A DNA stretch of 64,000 bases from Janthinobacterium sp. CG3 (GTDB taxonomy: Bacteria > Pseudomonadota > Gammaproteobacteria > Burkholderiales > Burkholderiaceae_D): the NCBI RefSeq assembly GCF_000344615.1, contig NZ_KB467824.1:2048702-2112701 (forward strand), read 5' to 3'. Positions 1 to 10,199 of this stretch are shown here, piece by piece. A model generated the notes under the pieces. It ran no database searches and was not told the DNA's origin. It saw nothing but the letters and a program-made list of their open reading frames with translations. The position numbers and the translations under genes were made by a program. How positions within the stretch are numbered: position 1 is the first letter of the stretch; each line of letters begins with the position of its first letter.

Positions 1-1375
<1,375 letters not shown>

Positions 1376-1379
<4 letters not shown>

Positions 1380-3610
1380 GCCGCCCCCCCCGTCTGCGGC
1401 CGCGCCAGCCTGAACGGCCCGCGCCGCAACAGTTCCAGGGCCTGCTCGTTGGACACCGGTTCGCTGAAATAGTGCCCCTGCAATTCGTCGCAGCCGTGGG
1501 CGATCAGGAACTCCATCTGCGCCGCCGTCTCGACCCCCTCGGCGATGACGGTCAGGCGCAGCACGTGCGCCAGCGTGATGATGGCCAGCACGATGGCCGC
1601 GTCGCCGGCGTCGGTGGCGATGTCGCGCACGAAGGAGGCGTCGATTTTCAGTTTGTCGATCGGCAGGCGCTTCAGGTAGGCCAGCGAGGAATGGCCGGTG
1701 CCGAAGTCGTCGATGGCGATCGTTATGCCCAGCGCGTGGATCTGGCGCAGCGTCTGCACCGCCAGCGCCGGGTTGCCCATGACGGCGCTTTCGGTCAGCT
1801 CGAGCTCGAGCATCGACGGCGCGATGCCGGCGCCGCGCACCACGGCGGCGATGTCGCGCGCCACCGTGTCGCGGCGCAATTGCAGCGCCGACACGTTGAC
1901 GGCGATCGGCACGCCGCCCAAGCCCAGGGCGCCCCAGCGCCGCAGCTGCGCCGCCGCCTCGCGTATCGCCCAGGCGCCGATCACCTCGATGCGCCCGGTT
2001 TCCTCGGCGACCGGGATGAACACGGCCGGCGGGATCGCCCGGCCGTCGGCCTGCGGCCAGCGCATCAACGCCTCGAAGCCGCAGATGTCGCCGCTGGCCG
2101 CGCACACCTTGGGCTGGTAGTGCAGCACGAACTCGCCGGCGCCGACGGCGCGCTGCAGCGCGCAGCTGAGCTCGAGCTTGCGGCTGGCCGCCTCGTGCAT
2201 GCGCGGGGTGAAGAAGGAAAAGCGCGCGCCGCCCTCCTGTTTGGCATGGTACATCGCGGTGTCGGCGTTGCGCAGCAGCGTCGCCGCTTGCTGGCCGTCG
2301 TCGGGGAAGACGGCGATGCCGACGCTGGGCGTGACGCGCAAATGGCGGCCTTCGATCTGGCAGGCGGCGGAGACGGCGGCGAGGATCTTGTCGGCCACCA
2401 GCGCCGCGTCCTCGACGTCGTGCATGCCCACCAGCAGCACCACGAACTCGTCGCCGCCCAGGCGGGCCACGGTGTCGCCGTCGCGCACGCAGGTGCCGAG
2501 CCGCTCGGCGACGTCCTGCAGCAGCCGGTCGCCGGCGGCGTGGCCGAGCGAGTCGTTGATCTCCTTGAAATGGTCGAGGTCGATGAACAGCACCGCCACC
2601 GTGGCGTGCTGGCGCTCCCCCTGGGCGGTGGCCTGGCGCATGCGGTCCTCCAGCAACAGACGGTTGGGCAAACCCGTCAGGGCGTCGTGGAACGACTGGT
2701 GCAACACGTAGGCCTCCATTTCCTTGCGCTCGGTGATGTCGCGCGACACCATCACCACCTGCGTCACGGCGCCCGAGGGCGCGCGGACCAGGTTCGTGGC
2801 CGACTCCAGGTAGCGGCCGGTACGGCCCAGCACCCGGTACTGCAGGCGCCGGTGGGCGTCGCCGGCGACCAGCTGCGCCAGCGCCGCGCGCACGCGCTCG
2901 CGGTCGTCGGCATGGACGATGCCGGCGTAGTTGCCGCCGAGCTCAATCGCGGCGCCGAATTCATCGACATAACTGGGGCTGGCGTACAACCAGGCGCCGG
3001 CGCTGTCGAGCAGGGCCACGTAGTCGCCGGCGTGCTGGACGATCAGGCGCTCGGCGTCGGCGCAACGCTCGGGGCCGCCGGCGGCGCCCCCGGCGGCCGC
3101 GCCCGGCGGCGGCTGGCTGCGCGCCAGATCGATCAAGCCCTGCACCTTCGCCTTGAGCACCTCGGGCGGCACCGGCATGAACAAGTAGTCGGCGGCGCCC
3201 AGGTCATAGCCCTTGGTGCGGTCGAGGTCGGTGGCGCGGTGCGAAGTCAGGAAGATGATCGGCGTGCATTGCGAGCGCGGCCGCAGGCGGATCAGCCGCG
3301 CCGTCTCGAAGCCGTCAAGGCCGGCCATCTTGACGTCGAGCACGATGGCGACGAAGTCCTGGTGGAGCAGCCGCATCAGGGCCTGCTCGCCGGAGGCGGC
3401 GCAGACAATCTCCGCGTCGAGGTCGGTCAAGATGGCGCGCAGCGCAAACAAGGTGCCCGGGTCGTCGTTGACGAGCAGGACGCTGACCTCGTCGCGGCGC
3501 GCCGGGCCGGCGCCGGGATCGCCCTCGGTAGCGGTCGCGGCGGCGGGGGCGGCGGCGGTTTCGGCGCGGGTAGGGGTACCGGTTTCGGTACGGGTGTCGG
3601 AGGGATCCAT
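1376..3610 (-). CDS. Response regulator with PAS, GGDEF and EAL domains (c-di-GMP turnover)
   Basis: 744 residues. A receiver domain (about 42-160) has the acidic pair D49/D50, phosphoacceptor D92 ([10 protein letters not shown]) and T122. The conserved lysine position is methionine (LFMPVPPE, M145). A PAS sensor domain follows (about 185-297). The GGDEF domain (about 305-468) has an intact GGDEF at 385-389 and an RxxD product-inhibition site at 376-379. The EAL domain (about 478-735) keeps FEAL (512-515), [16 protein letters not shown] and EGVET, so both cyclase and phosphodiesterase activities look possible. Such proteins make or break the second messenger cyclic di-GMP, which governs motility and biofilm. 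The stop codon overlaps the start of the HAMP-array gene by four bases. No signal peptide or membrane helix is seen. Confidence 0.92.
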
Positions 3611-4244
3611 TAGGCTCGTTCCGCAGTGTCAATTACGCCGAAGCCAACCCAGGGACCCTGTCCTCTTCGCGCGAAAACAGTCCCTGCATATTTCGTTCAC
3701 CGATGCCGCGCGGACTCGTCGCCGCACTGCGGATCGATCTGTCTGTAGGTTGGACGGCGGGTTCATCGTCTAGTGTTACTAGGCCTGATTCGTGCGACTA
3801 AATCTTAACCCACTTGCCCGCGGCACGCCGCACCATTGCCCGGCGCCGGCCGCCAAACATACTCGTCCGCGGCCGCGCCGGGCGCTCACCGGCATGAGCC
3901 GTTTGCGCGCCGCCGCGTGCCCGCCCCGGCCTTTGCGCTTGCTGGAAACCGGCCAGTGTCCGCGCGACGGCACGCTGGCCGCGCGCGCAATGCCAGACTA
4001 TTGCCCTGCGCCGGCGGCAACGGCCTCATCCTCAAGCGAGCTCGGGATTTCCAGAACAAGCCGGTTCATCCGGGCCGGCGCAAGCGATGGAAAACGACGT
4101 TATCCGCGCCAGCCCAATTGAGTATATCGAAGCCGTCGCCTGGCCCAGCGCGACACGGCGCCCGCAACGCGATCCGGTCGGCACAAGGCGTGGGACAGCG
4201 CGGGCGGGAAAGCATTTCCGCGCCGCCCGCGGCATCCGCTACCG
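3611..4244. other. Intergenic region without a supported gene
   Basis: About 630 bases between the GGDEF-EAL gene and the exported-protein gene. The open frames here are Arg/Ala/Pro-rich with no recognisable domain, no matching RBS and no homology-like motifs. A small palindrome, CTAGT-GTT-ACTAG, lies at 3770-3782, 160 bases upstream of the GGDEF-EAL start, and could be part of its promoter. Nothing else stands out. Confidence 0.5.
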
Positions 4245-5540
4245 TCAGCGTTTGGCGCCGCCCGGCCTGGCGCAGCGCTGCGTCAGCAGCGGCGAGGCGG
4301 CTTGTTCCGGCGCGACCTTGAGCAAACCCTGCTTGGCCGATTCGACATCCCTGCCCAGCTCGGCCAGGTAGCGGTTGCGCTCCTCGCTCTGCCATTCGGC
4401 GTCGGCGAAACCCGTGGCCGGATAGCTCTTGCTCACATGCACGGTGCCTTCCAGGCGCGGCATCAACGCCCGGTCGGGGTCGGTATCCTCCTTCAGCAGA
4501 TAGGCGTCGACGTCGCGCAAGGTCAGCGGCAGCGCCGCCTGCTGGTCGCCGATCAGCTTGCCGAACACGGTCAGCTTGATCTGGTTCGGACCGGCCGGCA
4601 GCAGCTCGTTGAAACTGGCCAGCGCGAACGGCTTGCCTTTGGCGTCGTCGACGCGGCCGCTGACCACGTAACGCCCGGCCTGGCGCACTTCGGCCTTCAA
4701 ATAGTAGACCAGCGAGCCGTTTTCCAGCGCGTCGCGCACCGGGCCGGACCAGGTCGCCGGCACTTCCGGCGTGTAGATGACGTCGAACACGACGACGCCG
4801 CTGCGGTCGCCGACGTTATAGCTGATCTCGGTGCGGATGGTGCCGTTGAACTGGGCGAAGCCGCTCTGCGTCGGCGCCAGCGTGGCCGAATGGGTGCCGT
4901 CGCCGGCCGCCGCGTCGCCCTTGCCGCCGTCGTCGCCGAATTGCAGCGTGACGGGGGAGACCGGGCGGCTGGCGCCGTAGGTCAGCCCGCGCGCCGCCGA
5001 GCGGGTGACGAACAGCGGCAAGGTCGCGCCGGCGCCGTCGACCGCCTTCAGCGTGAAGGTCACGCTTTCGCCCGGCGCCATGAACACGCGCGACTGCGAG
5101 GTGTGCAGTTGCACCGAGCTGTCGCTACCCTTGTCGGTGCGCATCGCATGCGCCTCCGCCACCGGCCGGTTCGGATAGACCTGGTCGGGGTGCTCGGCGA
5201 TCGGCCGCGAGGCGTTCGGGTAGCGGGTGTTGTCGCGGTAGTCGCAATAGGCGCGGTCGGCCTCTTCTAGCTGGCTGCGCAATTGCTGCAACTGGCCGGC
5301 GGCCGGCGCCGGCAAGCCGGGCGCGGCGCCGACGCCGGGCCAGGCCGGCGCCGATGCCCTCGCCACCGGCGCGACGGCGGCGACGCTGGCGTCGCCGGAC
5401 GCCGGCCACAGCGACACGCCGATGGCGGCCAGCCCGGCCGCCAGCGCCAACGCCGCCGGCCAGTGGCGCCGCAGCCAGCCGGCCGGGGCCGGGCCTGGCG
5501 GCGGCGTGCGGCGCGGGCCGCCGGGACGCTTAGAGGGCAC
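4245..5540 (-). CDS. Membrane-anchored or exported protein with Ig-like domains, unknown function
   Basis: 431 residues from a GTG start at 5540, which overlaps the preceding hydrolase-like gene by 11 bases. A Pro/Arg-rich N-terminus precedes one hydrophobic segment (about 23-47, AALALAAGLAAIGVSLW), so the protein is probably an inner-membrane-anchored periplasmic protein or is exported. A short helical stretch with CDYRDNTRYPNASRPI follows. The rest is beta-rich, with phrases such as GESVTFTLKAVDGAG and RYVVSGRVDDAKGKPFALASFNE, typical of immunoglobulin-like carbohydrate or protein interaction domains. It resembles what annotation pipelines call choice-of-anchor X proteins; that match is from memory and unverified. 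The overlap suggests it works with the secreted hydrolase-like protein, perhaps as an inhibitor, foldase or sorting partner. Confidence 0.7.
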   Translation of the reverse strand: MPSKRPGGPRRTPPPGPAPAGWLRRHWPAALALAAGLAAIGVSLWPASGDASVAAVAPVARASAPAWPGVGAAPGLPAPAAGQLQQLRSQLEEADRAYCDYRDNTRYPNASRPIAEHPDQVYPNRPVAEAHAMRTDKGSDSSVQLHTSQSRVFMAPGESVTFTLKAVDGAGATLPLFVTRSAARGLTYGASRPVSPVTLQFGDDGGKGDAAAGDGTHSATLAPTQSGFAQFNGTIRTEISYNVGDRSGVVVFDVIYTPEVPATWSGPVRDALENGSLVYYLKAEVRQAGRYVVSGRVDDAKGKPFALASFNELLPAGPNQIKLTVFGKLIGDQQAALPLTLRDVDAYLLKEDTDPDRALMPRLEGTVHVSKSYPATGFADAEWQSEERNRYLAELGRDVESAKQGLLKVAPEQAASPLLTQRCARPGGAKR

Positions 5541-6405
5541 TGTTCACCATTACGCCGCGCACCACCGAAACGATGCCCAGCCAGTTGGCGCTGGTGTAGT
5601 GGTCGTATTGCTCCTGGGTGTCGCGGAACTCCACCGAATGGTTGCTCCACTTGCTGCTGCCATTGCCGTTGGCGCCGCTGCCCGCGGTCAGTTCGGCGCA
5701 CGAGTCGCCCGGGTTGCACAGCGACTGGCCGGCCGCGCCGGCGACGCCGCCGGTGCTGTGGTAGCCCACGGCCTGGTCGTCCTGGCCCGGCAGCATGAAG
5801 GAATAAAACGAGCCTTTGCCGCCGGCGTACATGTAGAACATGACGTTGCGGGTGTCGTTGTGGTTATACATGGCGCGCGCGGTGGCCGTTTTCAAGTCCT
5901 TGACCAGCGGTTCGGAGCTGCCCCACGAGCCGAGGTCGGACAGTTCGGAGCCGCCGCCGGCGCCCGATGCCGCGCGCACCCACTTGATGTTCCAGCCGAC
6001 CTGGGTGCTGCCGTCGGCATTGCCGCAGGTACCGCCGGCGCCCGGGCTGGCGTTCTTTTTCAGGCGCGCGCTGCCGCCGTAGTTGGACATCGTGTAACCC
6101 ATCATCAGGTCGCCGGCGCTGTGGGTGGCGACGTAGCACCAGTTCTGGCCGGTGCAAAAGCAGTCGAGGGCGTCGCGGATCTTGCCGTTTTGCGAGGCGA
6201 TGCTGTTGTAGCCGTCCCAGTTGACGGCCTTTTTATTGACGCCGGCGGCGGTCGCGGCCGGCCCCCAGTAGGTGAAGCTGTTGTAGTCGCCCACGACGCC
6301 GCCGCCGTTGCGCCCGTTAATCCACAGGCTGTAGTTGGTGGCGCTGGCGACGCTGGTCACGGCCAGCAGCAGGAGGGTCAGGAAAACACGGCACAGTCTT
6401 GTCAT
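5530..6405 (-). CDS. Secreted alpha/beta-hydrolase-like protein
   Basis: 291 residues with a clear Sec signal peptide (MTRLCRVFLTLLLLAVTSVASA, cleavage before TNYS). GGAG lies seven bases before the ATG at 6405. The mature protein opens with a strand-like NYSLWINGR segment and contains ATHSAGDLMMGY. This resembles the nucleophile elbow of lipases and esterases (Gx-H-S-x-G), with Thr replacing the first Gly. Paired cysteines (DCFCTGQNWC, NPGDSC) suggest disulfides in a secreted enzyme. The remaining catalytic residues cannot be assigned by eye. It is followed by, and overlaps, the anchored Ig-like protein, so the two are expressed together. Enzymatic activity is an inference from the HSAG motif only. 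Confidence 0.75.
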   Translation of the reverse strand: MTRLCRVFLTLLLLAVTSVASATNYSLWINGRNGGGVVGDYNSFTYWGPAATAAGVNKKAVNWDGYNSIASQNGKIRDALDCFCTGQNWCYVATHSAGDLMMGYTMSNYGGSARLKKNASPGAGGTCGNADGSTQVGWNIKWVRAASGAGGGSELSDLGSWGSSEPLVKDLKTATARAMYNHNDTRNVMFYMYAGGKGSFYSFMLPGQDDQAVGYHSTGGVAGAAGQSLCNPGDSCAELTAGSGANGNGSSKWSNHSVEFRDTQEQYDHYTSANWLGIVSVVRGVMVNSAL

Positions 6406-6960
6406 TTAAATCTCCACAGGGGGGTAGGATGAATGAAGCTACACGTGATGACCGCGCGACGATGGCCGGGCGGCGACGGCGCGGGCGCGCCGCCGGTCCG
6501 CCGCTTGGCTGATGCGGCTTGCTGATAAGCATATCTTTTAGGAAAGGTTACGGAGCATGGGCGGGGAGCCACGCGCCACATTGGCTCGCCAGGCCATGCG
6601 AATTGTCTAGGCAAGCTGGTTTTTGTTGCAAAATTACCTCAAAAAAGGCGCAACAACGCGCACCGCTTGCCGGCGGTGGCGGGAAAGCGTCGTCACCTCC
6701 GTCCGGCATCGGCGCCGCCGGACGAATGTCGCGTAAATGAAACGTCGACGGCCGAACATCCGGTTTCCTCGCGCTTTTATTGTTTGGGCGCAATATCCGA
6801 GGTAGACTAAAAACGTCGGGCATGCCAACGCCATCGTTTCCCGCGCCGGCATCAGAACCGCTTTCTGGTCGTCTCCCCCGGGTTCGCGCCCGGCGCGGTG
6901 GACGACTTCGATGATAGGGCGCGCGCCTCGTCGGCGCCCAAACAGATGACAGGAACAACG
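6406..6960. other. Divergent intergenic region
   Basis: About 555 bases between the hydrolase-like gene (leftward) and the small PBP-like gene (rightward). The reading frames crossing it lack coding character. It presumably holds the promoters of both transcripts. The only candidate picked out is the rightward promoter at 6780-6808. No repeat or RNA gene was recognised. Confidence 0.5.
6780..6808 (+). promoter_or_regulatory. Candidate sigma-70 promoter for the PBP-like/porin pair
   Basis: TTGTTT (6780-6785) and TAGACT (6803-6808) are separated by 17 bases, about 150 bases before the first start codon. This is judged by eye only; the -35 box is weak. Confidence 0.35.
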
Positions 6961-7371
6961 ATGAAACGACCACGCCGTCTGCCCACGCTGCTGCTGCTTC
7001 TGGCGATGGGCGCCGTTCCCGCCCGCGCCGAGTTGGTACTCGTGGTCAATCCGAAAAACCCCGCCACCAAGATGTTTCCCTCGCAGGCGGCGCAATTCTT
7101 TCTCGGCGGTTCGGTGCTGTTTACGCCGATCGAGCAGGCCGAGGGCTCGGCCATCCGCGCCGAATTCTATAAAAAAGTGCTGGAAAAAGAGCCGTCCCAG
7201 GTGCAGGCCGTCTGGGCCAAGCTCGTTTTTACCGGCAAGGGCAAGGCGCCAAAGGAATACAAGTCCAGCGCCGACGTCAAGAAAGCGGTTGGCGAGAACG
7301 TCAACGCCATCGCCTATATCGAAAAAGCGGCCGTCGACGACAGCGTCAAAGTCGTCGCGACCGTGCCCTGA
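6961..7371 (+). CDS. Small periplasmic phosphate-binding-like protein
   Basis: 136 residues from the ATG at 6961, preceded by AGGA. Starts further upstream lack an RBS and would spoil the signal peptide. The signal peptide is MKRPRRLPTLLLLLAMGAVPARA. The mature part (ELVLVVNPKNPATKMFPSQAAQFF...) resembles the short single-domain PstS/PBP-like proteins found beside porins in proteobacteria, about a third the length of a true PstS. Residues such as FFLGGS and WAKLVFTGKG match that group. It lies 32 bases upstream of the porin gene and is probably co-transcribed with it. The ligand is unknown, and no ABC permease or ATPase is nearby, so a direct transport role is doubtful. Confidence 0.8.
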   Translation: MKRPRRLPTLLLLLAMGAVPARAELVLVVNPKNPATKMFPSQAAQFFLGGSVLFTPIEQAEGSAIRAEFYKKVLEKEPSQVQAVWAKLVFTGKGKAPKEYKSSADVKKAVGENVNAIAYIEKAAVDDSVKVVATVP

Positions 7372-7403
7372 TGCGCGCCCTTCCCATGCCTGGAGATTGC
7401 TCG

Positions 7404-8573
7404 ATGAAAAAAACACTGATCGCATTGGCGCTTGCAACGCTGGCGGCCGGCCACGCCGGCGCCATCGACCTCAGCGACGACGGCAGCCTGAAACTGACCG
7501 GTTTTTATAATTTGACCGGGGCCAAGGTCTTGAGCGGCGCGGCGCAAGGCAGCGGCGCGCCCTGGACTTATCAGCAATGGAAATGCCCGTGCACCATCCA
7601 GGGCTGGGAATACGTCAGCGTCTACCAAAAGGACAAGGGTTTTCAGCTTGACCAAGAGTCCCTGCTGGGGGTGCAGATCAAGAAGGATTTCACGCCGACC
7701 CTGTCGCTGACGACGCAGTTGGTGGCGCGCGCCAATAATCCGAACGAGGGGTCGCGCCCGACCGTCGACTGGTTGTACGCGACCTGGTCACCGTCGGCCG
7801 ATTCGGCCTGGACTTTCCAGGCCGGCAAGATGCGCATTCCGCTCTATTACTATAGCGACTATCTGTACATCGGCTACGCCTATCCGTGGGTGCGGCCGAT
7901 GCCGGACGTATACGGCTGGCCGATCTACGCCTACAACGGGGCCAACGTCAGTTACCGCACCCAGTTCGGCGCCACCGACTGGGCCGGCACGTTTACGGCC
8001 TGGGCCGGCGGCTACACGCAAAAGCACGACGCCTACGACACCCTGATCTATTACACGACGCCGACGCACGAATCATGGAAAAACATCGTCGGCGCCTCGG
8101 CCTCGGCAAATAATGGCGTGTTCGACGCGCGCGCCATGCTGATGCATTACAACGGCTCGACCTGGCAAGACAACCCCGATGGCAGCCGCGCCAGCATCAT
8201 CGACGATCAGAGCACCCGCATCATGGGCCTGTCGGTGAACATGGATTACCGCAACTGGCTGGTGAAGACCGAAGTCGACCGCTACGAGCAAATCGACGCC
8301 GGCAAGGGCCTCAACAATGTATATAAATATGCCCTGTTCGGGGTCGGCTACCAGTACGGCGCGTGGACGCCGATGTACACTTTTTCGCGCTACCGCACGA
8401 TCACACAGCCCATCGAAGGACGCAACACGCAATATCTGTCGCTGCGCTGGGACGTGCGCAAGAACATGGCGCTCAAGCTGCAATACGACGTATCGAAGGA
8501 CAGGTCGCAATATTCCTACCCGTTCTTCGGCGATTCGAAATTGCTGTCGGTGTCGCTGCAGGGGATTTTCTAG
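7404..8573 (+). CDS. Outer-membrane porin-like beta-barrel protein
   Basis: 389 residues from the ATG at 7404 (GGAG upstream; the in-frame ATG at 7371 overlaps the previous stop and would precede the signal peptide). Signal peptide MKKTLIALALATLAAGHAGA. The mature protein has alternating aromatic/hydrophobic strands (GFYNLTGAKVL, WTFQAGKMRIPLYYYSDYL, LSLRWDVRKNMALKLQYD) and ends in phenylalanine (SLQGIF), the outer-membrane barrel signature. The phrase GKMRIPL followed by a motif near the eyelet is typical of substrate-specific porins fed by small PBP-like partners. The substrate is unknown. Confidence 0.85.
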   Translation: MKKTLIALALATLAAGHAGAIDLSDDGSLKLTGFYNLTGAKVLSGAAQGSGAPWTYQQWKCPCTIQGWEYVSVYQKDKGFQLDQESLLGVQIKKDFTPTLSLTTQLVARANNPNEGSRPTVDWLYATWSPSADSAWTFQAGKMRIPLYYYSDYLYIGYAYPWVRPMPDVYGWPIYAYNGANVSYRTQFGATDWAGTFTAWAGGYTQKHDAYDTLIYYTTPTHESWKNIVGASASANNGVFDARAMLMHYNGSTWQDNPDGSRASIIDDQSTRIMGLSVNMDYRNWLVKTEVDRYEQIDAGKGLNNVYKYALFGVGYQYGAWTPMYTFSRYRTITQPIEGRNTQYLSLRWDVRKNMALKLQYDVSKDRSQYSYPFFGDSKLLSVSLQGIF

Positions 8574-8579
8574 TCGTTC

Positions 8580-8615
8580 CGCCCGCGCTAGGCGGCGCCT
8601 GCCTTGGCGCGGGCG
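8580..8615. terminator. Stem-loop between convergent genes
   Basis: A perfect 9-bp inverted repeat (CGCCCGCGC at 8580-8588, GCGCGGGCG at 8607-8615) with an inner AGGC/GCCT pair sits between the convergent porin and cobA genes. There is no clear U-tract on either strand, so it may only protect mRNA ends. Confidence 0.55.
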
Positions 8616-8642
8616 ACCAGACGGCCGCCATCGAGGACATCG

Positions 8643-9413
8643 TCAGCGGCGCCCGGCGCTTTGCGCCAGATCGGACAGCTCGCACCAATCGTCGGCGCAG
8701 CGCACGACGTCGCCGATCACGATAATGCTCGGGCTGCCCAGGCCGCTGGCGCGCAGCGCGCCCGGCAGCTCGCCCAAGGTGGTCAACAGTTGCCGCTGCC
8801 CCGCCCGGCTGGCCGACTGCACCACCGCCACCGGCGTCGACGCCGCCGCGCCGCCCGCCAGCAGGCCCGCCTGGATCGCCTCGCAGCGCGCCACGCCCAT
8901 GTATACCACCAAGGTCAGCTTGCTCTGCGCCAACGCCGCCCAGTTCGGTTCGGACGCGGCGTCCTTGCCGTGCCCGGTGACAAACACCGCGCCCTGGCTC
9001 CAGCGCCGGTGCGTCAGCGGCACGCCGATGCCGGCCGGCGCCGCCAGCCCGCTGCTGATGCCGGGCACCACGTCGACGGCGATGCCGTGCGCGCGCAGCG
9101 TGGCGCGCTCCTCGCCGCCGCGGCCGAACAGATACGGGTCGCCGCCCTTCAGGCGCACCACGCGGTGGCCGGCGCGCGCCTCCGCCACCATCAGGCGCTC
9201 GATGAATTCCTGCGGCGTCTGCTGGCAGCCGCCGCGCTTGCCCACCTCGATCACCCGCGCCGTCGCCGGCGCGAAGGCCAGGATGTCCGGGTTGACCAGG
9301 TCGTCGATCAGCAGCACCTCGGCCCGCTCGATGGCGCGCAGCGCCTTGATGGTCAACAATTCCGGGTCGCCGGGGCCGGCCCCGACCAGTGTCACGCTAC
9401 CTTGCTTGCTCAT
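8643..9413 (-). CDS. cobA: Uroporphyrinogen-III C-methyltransferase (SUMT)
   Basis: 256 residues. The enzyme uses two S-adenosylmethionine molecules to methylate uroporphyrinogen III to precorrin-2, the first step to sirohaem (nitrite and sulfite reductase cofactor) and cobalamin. Family signatures are clear: VTLVGAGPGDPELLT near the N-terminus, RLKGGDPYLFGRGGEE, VVPGISSGLAAPAGIGVPLTHR and a C-terminal PSIIVIGDVV. The length fits a stand-alone SUMT without the CysG oxidase/ferrochelatase domain. It is the last gene of the nasS transcript, so its job here is most likely sirohaem supply for assimilatory nitrite reductase. No nitrate or nitrite reductase gene lies in the window. Confidence 0.95.
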   Translation of the reverse strand: MSKQGSVTLVGAGPGDPELLTIKALRAIERAEVLLIDDLVNPDILAFAPATARVIEVGKRGGCQQTPQEFIERLMVAEARAGHRVVRLKGGDPYLFGRGGEERATLRAHGIAVDVVPGISSGLAAPAGIGVPLTHRRWSQGAVFVTGHGKDAASEPNWAALAQSKLTLVVYMGVARCEAIQAGLLAGGAAASTPVAVVQSASRAGQRQLLTTLGELPGALRASGLGSPSIIVIGDVVRCADDWCELSDLAQSAGRR

Positions 9414-9432
9414 CGCTATGCTCCAGTGTAAT

Positions 9433-10107
9433 TTAGGCGGCGCTCAAGGCCGCTTTGACCATGTCGTCGATTTCGCCGGTGATGTTCGACAGCACCCCCG
9501 CCACGACGGCGAATTCCCGGCCGGCGTGGCCGGCCCGGGCGGCGACGATGCGGGCGTTGAAGGCCACCATCTTGGCCTGCTTGGCGATCGTCTCGATGTC
9601 GGTAATGACGCCGCGCAACTGCTTTTTCATCAGCAGCGCGTGGCGCTTGGACTGCTCCTCGTAGATCGTGGTGATTTGGTTCAGCACGGCCAGGATGGGC
9701 GTCGTCATGCACACCAGTTCGGCCACCAGCCCGGCGCAGTCGCGCTTGCCTTGCTCGACGGCGAACAGCGTACGCTCGGCCAGCGCGATGAAGCCGAGGA
9801 TCTTGCGGTCGCCCCCGAGGCTGCCGAAGTAGGCGTCCTGCAGCTCCGGGCAAAAAATACCGGGCAGCTTGCTGTCGCCGTTGACCAGCGCGATGTGGGC
9901 GGTACGAAACAGGCCCAGCGCCTCGCGCGCCACCGCCGCCGCGGCGGCGTCGCCGTGCAGGACCAGCAGCGTGTACAGCACCAGCCGCTGCGAGGTGAAG
10001 CGGCGCCGCCCGGACAGGTTGATCAGCGCGCCGAATACTTCGCCCGACAGCGGCACGTCCACGTCGTGCGCCTTGCCGGCCATTTTGATCGGTTCCGTCA
10101 TCAGCAT
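9433..10107 (-). CDS. Small soluble protein with a methyl-accepting-chemotaxis-like C-terminus
   Basis: 224 residues from the ATG at 10107, with AAGGAG six bases upstream; a TTG two codons earlier is less likely. There is no signal peptide or membrane helix. The last 60 residues, with AKQAKMVAFNARIVAARAGHAG and REFAVVAGVLSNITGEID, match the hairpin tip of MCP signalling domains (compare [25 protein letters not shown]). The two long coiled-coil arms are missing, and the usual Glu-Ala-Ala-Arg is Val-Ala-Ala-Arg. The N-terminal 150 residues are helical and not recognised. It sits between nasS and cobA, 19 bases from the latter, so a role in nitrate sensing rather than motility is suggested. It could also be a stray chemotaxis adaptor. 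Confidence 0.75.
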   Translation of the reverse strand: MLMTEPIKMAGKAHDVDVPLSGEVFGALINLSGRRRFTSQRLVLYTLLVLHGDAAAAAVAREALGLFRTAHIALVNGDSKLPGIFCPELQDAYFGSLGGDRKILGFIALAERTLFAVEQGKRDCAGLVAELVCMTTPILAVLNQITTIYEEQSKRHALLMKKQLRGVITDIETIAKQAKMVAFNARIVAARAGHAGREFAVVAGVLSNITGEIDDMVKAALSAA

Positions 10108-10149
10108 CGTCAACTCCTTCTTTGCTTGTGTATCGATTTTAAGCTTCGG

Positions 10150-10199
10150 TAGGTCGGATTAGCGCAACGCGCAATCCCGTGCCGGCCAACCCGACCGAC
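10150..10199. repeat. REP-like palindromic element overlapping the 3' end of nasS
   Basis: GTAGGTCGGATTAGCG... followed by CAACCCGACC, the same family as the copies at 11543-11574, 49544-49658 and 56667-56694. The nasS stop codon (10159-10161) and its last dozen codons lie inside the element. Confidence 0.7.

Noticed and set aside
3836-4321. Rightward 161-residue frame in the gap after the GGDEF-EAL gene
   Set aside because: Low-complexity composition, overlaps the real minus-strand gene at its end and has no RBS or recognisable motif.
6634-7437. Leftward 267-residue frame across the promoter of the PBP-like gene
   Set aside because: Covers the antisense of two signal-peptide genes and has no domain.
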